Positions 1 to 10,683 of a DNA stretch of 64,000 nucleotides are shown here, in pieces (within the stretch, counting starts at the first letter, position 1; each line of letters begins with the position of its first letter). The notes under the pieces were generated by a model, which saw only the letters and a program-made list of their open reading frames with translations, searched no databases and was not told the DNA's origin. This stretch comes from Symbiodinium natans (Eukaryota; Sar; Dinophyceae; Suessiales; Symbiodiniaceae). The stretch is taken from the NCBI GenBank assembly GCA_905221605.1, contig CAJNDS010002084.1, forward strand, positions 126,001-190,000, given 5' to 3'. The translations under genes and the position numbers were made by a program.

Positions 1-474
1 TTAGTTGCCCACAAGGTTGTCATGACAAGGAAGGCAGGGGACGATGGTAATAAATGGACTCGTGACCGGCTGTGCAGGATGCTGCTCGGCAGTGCAGTGG
101 TGGTGGCCAGCTGTCAGGCTTGAGCTCATTCCTGAGAGGCGTTGCTGCTTCTGAGTTGCCAAATCTGTTGCATCGTATGCAACCAAGGCGAAAAAAAGGC
201 GAACCTCGGATTGCACAGACGGCTTCATGCCCAGGTTCGTGCCATGTGCCTGTAAGGATTATGTAAGATTATGTAAGTGAGAGAAAAACACGGTGGCACC
301 CAAAGTCATGATCTTGCTCCTGGTTCTGGAATGCTGGCCGGAATCAGCGTGAAGCCACAGGAAGGACTGTTGTGGACTTTGCAGTGTTTCCATGCGTTGC
401 CCGTAGGTGAAGCAACGTGGTATGAAACCACTTCGTCTGGGATTGCCGAGCATCGCTTTCTTGCTGCTTCCTTA
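1..474. other. No gene recognised
   Basis: No open frame here shows a protein family motif or an exon-like pattern with acceptor AG|G. The short frames overlap on both strands and have no domain character. Confidence 0.5.
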
Positions 475-1085
475 ATTGTAAACGCTTGCGCGCGCCGCCT
501 CGGCAGCCGGGCCCAGGACGGGAAAGGAGGGAAGAGGGTTTCGCAAAAAAAAGGGAGGAAGGGCAGCGGGGTTAAAGGGGGGGGGGGGGGGGGGGGGGGG
601 GGAGGGGGGGGGAGGGGGAGGGGGGGGGGGGGGAGGGGAGGAGGGGGGGGGGGGTTTTGCCTGTAGGAGGTCCTCTATATACCTCAGCCACCGCAGCGGG
701 CGGCCGTGCGCGCGCGAACAGGCGCTGGGCGGGTGCGCGAGGGTGCGTGCGCGGGCCTGAGCGAGCGCGCGTGCGTGCGCTCGCGTGCGCGCGCAGGCGC
801 GCGCGCCGCGTGCGCGTGCGGGAGCGCGCGTGGGTACGCTGGAAAACAAGCACAACTAAGCGCCGGGCGCGTGAGTCGTGAATGTCGTGGCGGGCTCACG
901 GCAAGGTCGGAGCGGGTCTCTTCATGACGGCATCGGTTTGCAGCTCCTCCAAGCGATTGGGGGGGGTCCCACAGGGCGGGGGGGGGGGGTGGCGTCAGGG
1001 GGAAGGGTTGGGTCAGGGGAAAGGAGGCCCGATCCGGGTCTGCTTGTTCCAGACGCTTCTCGGCAGGAAGCCGAGGTGAACTTCT
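475..1085. repeat. Dispersed G-rich repeat, copy 1
   Basis: It begins with AATTGTAAACGCTTGCGCGC and continues through GCCGCCTCGGCAGCCGGGC. The same start recurs at about 39347. Both copies later share a block around GCATCGGTTTGCAGCT, then CCACAGGGCGG, then GGCGTCA, and end near CGGCAGGAAGCC. This copy contains a long poly-G tract (about 580-655) and an alternating CG/GT-rich block (about 695-835) that creates spurious Arg/Ala-rich frames on both strands. The family is unknown; it could be a non-autonomous transposon, but I found no terminal inverted repeats. Confidence 0.6.
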
Positions 1086-1832
1086 GAAATTGTGCTGAAA
1101 TTCAAGGAGACACTTCTTCTTCGCAGACCTGGCCAGTGGCGTAAAACGCTCCTAGCTCAAGGGTCTGCTCAAGGGTCCTCCTCAAAGGGTCATACGGCAA
1201 CAATTCAGATAGCGACCGGTGTGCGGCGCAATCCGTATCCGCCTTTCGTCAGTTGATGCCTTGCCAATGCTTCCGATGTTCAACCAGTTTGAGCATGCCA
1301 TAGGCCACAGCGTTTTGGTCTTGCGGCCACCTGCCCTGACAGGGCGTTGGCAATATGACATGATGTTGTGATTTTGGACCATCCAAGGCTCAATGGTTCC
1401 GATGTCAAGTGCATGATTAATCATGATGAGGCTACGCTTGGTGGGAGATGTTGCAGAATGCTCTGTCAAAATCCACGTCACACTCAAAAGATGCTGCTAG
1501 GCAACGTCCGCGTCCTTGCCAAGGGCAGATGTGGCAGATGCTGCGTGCAGGGGGAATTAAAAGAGCTGCCACGCACATTGAAATGGACTGGGCTAAGAAT
1601 GGCCTCTGCTCAAGCTTAAGCTAGTTCAGGTACTGGAAGTACACCATGTGGTGCCAAAATGAGTCACAGGCCAGTGAGGGAGGGTTAACGGGGGAGGGCA
1701 CGTGGCTGCTATCTTATCGGGCCGATCTTGCAAGCAACTGTGGGACTCATTCAAATTATAATAATATTTACAAGTCTGGTTGATGTTCTGATGCCATGAT
1801 ATGCCTTGTACGCCGATGTGCAGGCCACGCAG

Positions 1833-2703
1833 TTTCAAATGACTGCGAATGAGCAGAAGAAGGTGGGCAGTTGTTGCCGAGAGCTAGCATTCGCGATGGA
1901 TGACCGTACTGCGGAACTGCAGTGACACGTCGACTTGGTCATGAGATGCACGGAGTACAACGAATGATTATTCATCACGCCGAGTAGGACTACAAACAAG
2001 TGGAACAACTGAAACTCTGAGGAGATGCTCACTGCTGACATCGCAAAAGCCGCTGCTGCGATCACTTCAGCAGCTCTGCACCTCGCGGAGCCTTGCTCTG
2101 CACAGCGGTAGTGATGCAATGTAAAAATGATGGATGCAGCCTCCTCAGTCTTAGAAGTAGCTTAGAAGTCGATGCCCTGGAGAATGGAGTAGACGACAGG
2201 GCCCATCAAAGCGCAGGACATCGCGCAGTACGAGTCCACGGACGAAGCTGACTTAAAGGCGTGCGCTTGTCTGGCTTGAAACTTGTCTCTTCACGGCAGT
2301 TCCCAGAGCCTTATTTAAGCCGTATCCGTCATGTAACCTGTTCTTAAGTTCTGAAGTGTTTTAACGACGAACAAGACAATGAGATGGTTCCCATCGTGCC
2401 TGGCATTGCTCAGACATCTGGGTAAAGGGTCGCTGGAGGTGGGTTGTCGGGTATCCGTCGAGGGGGCAAGCTCGCGAACAAGTTCACCCGCCATTCTGAT
2501 ACGTGCAGCAGGCAGCAACTTTGCTCAGGGAGAAGGAGGCCGCAGATTTCAAGGCAAGCATGGTGCCCCGAGTCGGTATGTGAGGTCAGCGAGGCTAGGT
2601 GAGAAGCAACATACACCTTGTTTCATCAGAGGCCCTGGAGTTGGAGCTTGTGGAAGGCATCCGAACCACCCAGGCGGCACAAACAAAGCTGGAGCAGGCC
2701 GAG
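1833..2703 (+). CDS. Weak candidate exons of an unrecognised gene
   Basis: Two short segments read like dinoflagellate exons. 1833-1922 follows CGCAG and is rich in Glu, Lys and Ala, ending in DDRTAELQ. 2632-2700 follows TCAG, starts with G and encodes a heptad-like segment containing ALELELVEGIRTTQ and then AAQTKLEQA, followed by a GA that could be a donor. They have coiled-coil character but no recognisable family, and I cannot connect them by phase. The surrounding 193-codon frame (2379-2960) in another phase has no domain character. This could equally be chance. Confidence 0.22.
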
Positions 2704-2946
2704 ATTTGGTAAATGCAATGCGGCCTTTTTGCAACCTGTCGTCCCTTGTGCGAGCTGGTTGGGATCTGTGTGGCTATGTTTCCCCGATCAGGACATCGTC
2801 ACAGCAGGTGGCAATGTTGCCAAGAAGGGAGCCAGAAACTTCAATTTGTCATGGCTTTGACCATGCACAGTGCTCTGTGATGTGTCGCAAGTGGGGGTAT
2901 GTTTATGACATTTTTGCAAGCAATCCTTGTAATTATCGTCTGAAAG

Positions 2947-4200
2947 TATTTATTTTTTAGGGTTCGGGATACGATCCCAAAGTACAACTACAGTTTCATA
3001 TACGATCTTAAAGTAGGGTTCTGGATATGGTGCCAACTGCAACTACATTTTCATACGACCTGGTTCGGAGACCGTGCTGGAATCGGAACCGGAATCGTAC
3101 TTGGAATCGTACTTGGAATCGTACTTGGAATTGTACCTGAAATTGTACTTCCCCTTGCAGAAGTACGATTTCAGGTACGATTCCAAGTACGATTCCAGTA
3201 CTTGGAATCGTACTTGGAATCGTACTTGGACTCGCGCTTGGAATCGTACCTGAAATTGTACTTTCCCTTGCAAAAGTACGATTTCAGGTAGGATTCCAAG
3301 TGCGATTCCAAGTACGATTGAAATCGTACTTGGAATCGTACTTGGAATCGTACTTGGAACCGTACTTGGAACTGTACCTGAAATTTGTACTTTCCCTGGC
3401 AAAAGTACGATTTCAGGTACGATTCCAAGTACGATTCCAGTACTTGGAATCGTACTTGGAATCGTACTTGGACTCGCACTTGGAATGGTACCTGAAATTG
3501 TACTTTCCCTTGCAAAAGCACGATTTCAGGTAGGATTCCAAGTACTTGGAACCGTACTTGGAATCGTACCGGAAATTTGTACTTTCCCTTGCAACAGTAC
3601 GATTTCAGGTACGATTCCAAGTACGATTCCAGTACATGGAATCGTACTTGGAATCGTACTTGGACTCGCACTTGGACTCGCACTTGGAATCGTACCTGAA
3701 ATTGTACTTTCCCTTGCAAAAGTACGATTTCAGGTAGGATTCCAAGTACGATTCCAAGTACGATTGAAATCGTACTTGGAATCGTACTTGGAACCGTACT
3801 TGGAATCGTAGCTGAAATTTGTACTTTACCTTGCAAAAGTACGATTTCAGGTACGATTCCAAGTACGATTCCAGTACTTGGAATCGTACTTGGAATCGTA
3901 CTTGGACTCGCACGTGGAATTGTACCTGAAATTGTACTTTCCCTTGCAAAAGTACGATTTCAGGTACGATTCCAAGCCGATTACATGTTGAAGTCGTAGA
4001 TGCACTTGTACCCGACTCGATATTGTACTTCGAAACCGTTGGTATTCAGAATCGTATACGACATTGTACTTTGAAGTCGTAGTGGAATTTGCACTTGTAC
4101 TCAGAATTGTATGCGGTAGTGTACTTTGAAAACGTACTGCAAACTGTACTTGTACTTTGCAAGTGTACTTGAAACCATACTTAAACCCTAAAAATAAATA
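2947..4200. repeat. Foldback element made of a 12-bp repeat in both orientations
   Basis: The core (about 3075-3975) consists of copies of GTACTTGGAATC and its reverse complement, arranged as roughly 75-130 bp blocks. Each block carries the spacer TTTCCCTTGCAAAAGTACG and folds into hairpins. The outer 100-200 bp on each side are diverged versions of the same sequence. The two ends are near-perfect inverted repeats: TATTTATTTTTTAGGGTT at the left, and the right end reads AACCCTAAAAATAAATA, its reverse complement with one T fewer. Because the 12-bp unit is a multiple of three, both strands stay open for over 100 codons (LESYLESYLKSY / FQVRFQVRFQV patterns). I regard these frames as by-products. 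No clear target duplication is seen. Confidence 0.75.
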
Positions 4201-5600
4201 ATCCTTGATTTACAAGGTTTGGTTGTCCAAAAATGTCATAAGGGTATGTGGTAGAGAAGTGGTGCCCATGACCAGGCAACAGTGTTGCAGTTTGTACACA
4301 CACACACACACACTGGAGAGTTCCTCTTTTCGAGTCAACATCAGCTGCGAAGCTCCACTCCCTGGTTGGTGATTTGTCGGGCTATGTCCATCATGTTTAC
4401 ACCCGAGGCTTTCCTGCAGACACCACCGCGGCCCAGTAAGGCCTGGGTCCAGGGCTGTTGACACACACTTTGACAATACCTGAGAAGATAGGTTGCTTCA
4501 TTTAGCAGGAGAGGCACACACACACAGACGGACTCGCACACGCACGCTCATGAAGCCACAGGGGTAGTAAGTCGATTGAATGCAAGATCCAATTGACCCA
4601 GCTTTTCTATCCTGTCGAAGCCTGACAGTCACGGTGCATGTATGTCCATGTGGTCGACATCATGGTCTTGCCAGCAATGTTATCCAAATGCCTGAAATCC
4701 GACAGGCAATGGAGGCTTTCAGTGACGTTATGGTGGCTTCTGAACTGCAACAAGTACAAGAAGTAAAAGCTTGCAAAGCTTGTCAGCTGGTCAGTGATTT
4801 GTAAGTTGTCAAGATGTTTCGAGCATGCTAGGATTAAGTTCAGAATTTATTGTCTCCTTCGATTTCTGAAGTTGTGGCAACTTCGTTTTCGCCAAGTTCA
4901 TGCAGATTTCCTCTTGAGCTCGGGCTGCACCCTGACATTGTTACTTGAGGAGCTCACGAATGCAGCTGCCTTGTCAGCAGTTGAGGACATGAAGCAGTGC
5001 GCATCCGCCATGTGTGCAGTCCAGGGCTGAACACTGGCAATCTCAACAGGTACCCCTCCCTGCTCGAGCAGGCCGAGGCTAAACAAGTAGCCCTGGCTCA
5101 GCGCAGGGCCTGGTGCTCAGACGTACACAGTTGCACATGGCAACGCGTCATGTTCAGGGCAGCAGCGTGCTTGTCTTGTAGGTGTTGCAAGTGCTTGCGA
5201 GCGCAGCTTGGTGCTGGTGTAGGGTTCTGTGAAACCATCCCCGTGGGACTCTGCTGCTGTGGGCCGACGTTCGGGCGAGCGCCAAGTTCTACCAGCGAAG
5301 ACCCCAAGCAGAAAGTGTCGAACCGGAGCGATTCAAGTTGGAACGCTGTGTCTAACAAAGCAGGAAGACAGCAAGCTATGCACGGGCATTGATTCTCCTG
5401 CTCCCCACTGCGTGTGCCGGCTGGCGCACACTCTGCGCCCGCACGCGCGGGGCAGAGAACCCAAGTCGAGCGCGGGCCGTGCTACAAACAAGTGCGACGC
5501 AGGTCGGAAAAGACTCCCCGAGTCAGAAATCTGGGGGTTCCGAGTCGGAAGATGGAGAAAGCCGAGTCAGAAAAACCAGGCCGAACACAACAACAGGCCG

Positions 5601-5652
5601 ATTTAGGGTTGTGAGGGTTAAGGATTTTAGGGTTTAAGGTTTTCCGGGTTGT
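5601..5652 (+). repeat. Degenerate interstitial telomere-like tract (TTTAGGG type)
   Basis: The tract reads ATTTAGGGTTGTGAGGGTTA and continues with further TTAGGGTTTAAGG-type words. These are variants of the TTTAGGG motif used by plants, algae and dinoflagellates at telomeres. Confidence 0.6.
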
Positions 5653-7760
5653 TTTTTTTACGCTTGCGAGGAGCGGGCATTAGCTCGTCTTAGCTTGGGC
5701 ACGCGCAGAGGACGAACGTGAGGTCGAGACATTCCGCCGCGTCCTGGAGCGCGCAGGAGAAATCTCCGGTGATGCGCCGGAAGACGTCTTTCAGTCGGAG
5801 AGGAGGCGACAGCAAACACCATCCGGCCACCCCCGAGAAGACGGTAAGGTGTTGGAGAGACTGATGGATTGCAGGTTGCACGACGAGAAGTGCTGATCCG
5901 GGCTCGGGCCGGTGACGGGACGGACTACGGTTTGGTTCATGGAAAGGGCGGTGCCAAACCAACCCCGTAGGTATGCGCCTGCAGTCGTTGTTTCACGTGT
6001 GAAACTATGCTTGAACTTGCTTGACCGAGCGAAGCCTGAGCCCAGTGCTCACAATCGGATTTGCACTTTCGCCGAGCTCGAAAGCATGGTCTGGGGTGTC
6101 GGCTTTCAGTGCACATTGCCCATTGCCTGTAGTGTGATTTCTTGCGTGTTGTTTGCACATGGATCCAGATTTTCAGGTCGACTCTCAGCTTGAGCTGGGC
6201 ACAGAGCCGAAGAAGGATGGCATTGCAAGTTACATGTTTTTTGTAGATCAGTGAATAGATGCAGTATGAGTGGTGTTGCAGCATCGTGCATCGATGTGTG
6301 AGACGCAGCTTGCGGTATATCTGTTTCGTGTTGATATCCTCTACCTGAATGGTCGCTTGAGATGCTACATGTATGTTGCAACCATGTTTGACCATGCTTG
6401 GCCGCGCTTGGCTCTGTTCCCTCGATTCGTAGGATGTCAAACACATGGAACGAACTCACCAACATGTCACACATTTGTTTGCCAGTTCCAGCGTGGCTGT
6501 GTTGCACATGTTGCACAGACTTGAACGACCCATATAGCGCAAGCATCAAGTCAAAGCCCAGCCATGTTTGATTGTTGCATGGATCCTGGCGATCCAAACA
6601 AAGAACAAAACGAGGCGCGGACTCACAGAACGAAACAGTTGTGGGTCACTGACCCTTGTATTTTTGCGGGAGGTTGTCGCGAATCATGCCAGCCACCTCG
6701 GGGCAAACGATCCGCAGGGTGATGAGTCGACGACTTTTACCCCAAGGACTGGTGGAGTGATACACGGCTGGAAGCAGGGAACGAAGGGGAGAAGATACCA
6801 ACACATGCCCCAATGTCAGCTTGAGCCTCGCCAGGATGCTTGCAACAAAAAAACGACCGTCGATAAAGTCCGCTGGTCAGGCGGTCTGCCTATCCGCATG
6901 AGGGTCGGTGCTCGCTTGCCCAAGACTTCTGCAGCAGCATGCAGCAAGTGATCGTTCTCGTCGTCGCACCAACTTTTGGGAGCAGGGCAAGAAAGAAGTC
7001 CATGAGGTTCATGATCCTTGGCTTTAAAGTTGGCTGTTTTGCAGAGCGACATTCGGGTTGCTAGTTCACTGGCATGCCTAAGTCAGTTGACATGTGCGGA
7101 GGACTCGCCCCCAGCCATCAGGTGTGCCTCTTTGAGATTTGAGATTTGCTTATACGTTCATTCCAACACCCCTCAGGAAAACACTGCCGAGCATCTTGAA
7201 TGGCCGGTAGCTTACATCGCATCTTTGGTTGTGCATCGGGCATCCTCGTGGTGGGAGACGCTGCAAAACTTTCTCTTAGTGCTTCAGCATGCTTTAGTGA
7301 ACTTTAGTGCAGCAAGTTCTTTCCAAAGCCTGCTTTTTAACGCCAGGCTGAACATGTCTTTGAAGCATCTGTGGCCAGAGCTGAGTGAGGCTGGGATGTA
7401 CAATTTTCGTTTTTGTTCGGTACGTAACTGTGCGATGAACTGGCTGGACAGTTTGATGTTCCACGGTCTCGGGCTGTGTCTGTTTCTGTAGACACCCTCT
7501 TGCTGTGGGCATGTAGTGTGCTTGTTGTGCAGAGGAGGAGGTTCGGTATGTCGCCGCAGAGTTGTGCTTTCCCAACAGCTTCCAGAATTGTTCGTGTTGA
7601 CAGCAAAGGCATTCCTAACTTACTTCAATGTTGGAAACCGTTAGGCCCGTATCGGATGCATGCACTTACACACGGGCGAGTAGATACTAAAATTCAGGGT
7701 CCAGCATGCATGTGCGAGATAGCGGGAACAGAGCCACAAAACCGAGTGCAAACACGGGAA

Positions 7761-7795
7761 CCCCTAAACCCCAAACTTTAAAACCCTCAAAAGCA
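7761..7795 (-). repeat. Short telomere-like tract
   Basis: The words CCCCTAAACCCCAAACTTTA and AAACCCTC follow one another. On the minus strand they read as degenerate GGGTTTA repeats. Confidence 0.45.
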
Positions 7796-9224
7796 AACTC
7801 AGACTTAGAAAAACCCTTCGCTTGAAAATCCAAAGCCACACTCCGCCACCGCCACACCTTTGACTGCACGCAGCACTCACCCTGCACCTCCTCCACCTCT
7901 TGGCATGTCTTTTTTTGCCCCATATTTACACCCCCTAAGCAACCTGTGGCTGCAATAAGCCGCCAAAGCCCCAAGTTCCGTACCAAGTTCCTCCTTTTCG
8001 ATCTTTCCCTACAAGCTGCTACAACTGCAGGTGGTCAATCTGAGAGGAAAGCCTCAGGGTGGCAGCTGCCGTACGGGTCAAATAAGACTCCTAGAGGTAA
8101 CGTATGAAGGCAACGTAGGTTTGAACTCAGAGCTTTTTTTCTGACCATCGCAGGTTAGGCTCGATTGCTTTTAAGCCGTGTGCAGGCTGCATCCGCGGTT
8201 GCGTACAGCTGCTTGGCGGAAGAATTCTCTGCGGGGCTGTTCTGTCTGTGTCGTCAGCAAGTGCAACATGGTGTGTTCGAGAACGGCACAACCTGTAACA
8301 GTGCTGCAGATGATGGTAAGGCAAGATTCTGCCAATCCTGCGGCAGAAGCTTCTAGCAAAGGCTGGTGGGAAGCCTGTACAGACTGCTGATAAGGTTGCG
8401 TTTGTGGCAGTCGTGTCCCATTGATGTGATGCTCGCCGTTCTAAGGCTCGTTAGTAACGTTAGTATGAACAGTCCAAACACTCATGCCTCTGCTGCGGTG
8501 CAGACCTTTAGCTCGAAACGGAGTATTTTTGATGGTTTGCTGCTTCCGGTTGTCGTGCACCTCTGCAGGGCAAAGGGAAAATCACCGATGCCTCACGGAC
8601 TGCTTTCAGTTTGTTCAATTGAAATCGTGCCTCGTGCGCTCAGCATCATTGGTTGAGCCTTCTGAACACAGATCTCGTTGATTCCCTGTGCAGCAGCTCC
8701 TTTTGTGAGAATATCGCGATATGTTTTTCTGATATCCCAGGTGAATTTCTCTAGCTTCTCACTGGGCTCTGTGCCGGTGATCTTGGGACCAGTGCAGGCC
8801 GGATGTCAGTAATTGCTTTCATGGCAGCCGGAGAAGTTACAGCGGAGCAACCCGATAGAGCAGCAGATAGAGCACCACATAGAGTCATAGAGCATGAGGC
8901 GCAGGCAGCACCCACATCCACAATCTTCACGCAATGCCTGCTTCTGCTGCATTTGAGCACTTCATATTTTGATCTTGATGCAGCTGGAAGCCAGGTTTCG
9001 AGAATGCCCAGAGGTTCTGTCCGTATCCGAATGAGATTAGATTCTTGGACGAGATTCCAGCTCTGGCGAGGTTGAGGCTTCTTTTACGGTTACTGTTAGG
9101 TTCTTCGTGACGCTGTTGAAGCCTGTTTGATCCATGAAGAAATGGTCACACCTTTCCTGTCTGAATTGCCTGACTGTTTGGCTGGTACATGATTGGAAGG
9201 AGTATGCTGACAGGTTCTTTCACG

Positions 9225-9294
9225 CCACTCACCCACTCACTCACCCACCCACCCACCCATTCACCCACCGACCCACCCACACACACACACACAC
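9225..9294. repeat. CACC/CA simple repeat
   Basis: A run of CACTCACCCACC-type words passes into (CA)n. Confidence 0.85.
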
Positions 9295-10441
9295 CTTGTT
9301 GCAGCCATTGGCAGCAAGGACTATGCCTCTGACATGAAGGTGGAAGTCAGTTTAGTCACTCTGCTGCAGCCTATGCTTGTTCCTTTTGAATGATTGGGTC
9401 AGTGATTGGGCACAGCATGCTTCTTAAATACTCCTATTATTCCCTAATGTTTCTTGTCCGTGCATGTTTCTGCGAGTGCTCGGCTGAAGCATCTCTCACA
9501 GGTGTGATCTTGAAAGGGAGCCTTGTCCTAGACAGGAGAATCGCTCTCTGGTAGCTTTGGGTCCTACCTTGGAGTGATGAAAGCCAGTTCTCATACTTTC
9601 CCTTCTCCAGTTTCACGCGTGCTTTGTGACATTCTCAGGACAGCACGCTCGGTGGCTTGGCGGCAAAAGGTCTGTCCGATCGAACAATGGCCCCGCAAAG
9701 AATTGTGACTTCCACCTAAGTTAAACGGTTTCGGTTTGTGAGTGTTTTTTTTGTCGATTTCCTGTGCACCTGAACTCCGTCCAGACATGTTCGTATCATG
9801 TTCGTTCAATCTCATCCAGTATTAAGATATCCTTTGACAAAGCACCCCTTGCCTTGTTGCCCGTTGCAGTGCCACTTCCATGCACTCACTTAACTGTTGA
9901 TCTTTGCCGCAAGGGCACCTCAAGATAGAGTGAGCGTGTTGTCCCGGTAGAGACGGAGTTCCGGAGACTCTTGCCACACTTGAGCAGTGCAGATGCAACC
10001 TCTGAGGTAAGTGGACGTTTGGCATGAAAGACTTCAGGCCTCCTCGATGCAATGCGAGCGTTGCACACAAGCGCGTAAACATTCCGAAATAGCATGGGTT
10101 CCCATGGCTTAGCAGCACTTACCAGCCATTGACAGCATGTGCAATGCCAGGATACTTGGCCAGCTTGTCCTTCGTATTCGCAGACGACTCAGAATTCAGT
10201 GTGAATGCGCGCCATTGGAACGTATCTCCGGTCTGTGCATCAGACGAGTCAAGACATGCCTGTACCGCGCTGCACTGTTCCACGATTTGTCACTTCTTTC
10301 AGTCAGTTGCTTCGCCACTCCGTGCGCAAGGCCCTCACATACCCGATGCTCCCGGGACTGGTGGCGTGTCAATCTTCTTCGTAGATCCGCACCTCGGCTT
10401 GCGCTGCTTGCGCTCTGTGTTTCTGTTTCTTCAAGCGGCCG
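9295..10441. other. No gene recognised
   Basis: Only short, overlapping open frames without domain character are present between the CA repeat and the octamer satellite. Confidence 0.4.
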
Positions 10442-10683
10442 GTGTGCTTGTGTGCTTGTGTGCTTGTGTGCTTGTGTGCTTGTGTGCTTGTGTGCTTGTG
10501 TGCTTGTGTGCTTGTGTGCTTGTGTGCTTGTGTGCTTGTGTGCTTGTGTGCTTGTGTGCTTGTGTGCTTGTGTGCTTGTGTGCTGGTGTGCTTGTGTGCT
10601 TGTGTGCTTGTGTGCTTGTGTGCTTGTGTGCTTGTGTGCTTGTGTGCTTGTGTGCTTGTGTGCTTGTGTGCTTGTGTGTGTGT
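10442..10683. repeat. (TGTGCTTG)n octamer satellite, about 29 copies
   Basis: The array is nearly perfect, with one variant unit (TGTGCTGG) near 10580 and a terminal (GT)n. Eight is not a multiple of three, so three units give one eight-codon cycle and all three forward frames stay open with the same LVCLCACV peptide cycle. The reverse strand gives a His/Thr/Ser/Gln-rich cycle. The frames of 226 and 196 codons that span it are therefore repeat artefacts. Confidence 0.92.

Larger units (their letters stand above)
4201..9230. other. Long stretch without recognisable genes
   Basis: Short CA-rich tracts occur at about 4298-4313 and 4517-4527. A degenerate telomere-like tract is at 5601-5652 and another at 7761-7795. 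Open frames here (for example the 157-codon frame at 7018-7491) have no recognisable domain, and overlapping frames on the opposite strand are equally long, so I do not call them genes. Confidence 0.4.

Noticed and set aside
3043-3949. Open frames of 114-221 codons on the minus strand and about 108 on the plus strand with LESYLESYLKSY / FQVRFQVRFQV repeats
   Set aside because: They arise because a 12-bp word and its complement fill the region; both strands are open at once and there is no start, signal or domain context.
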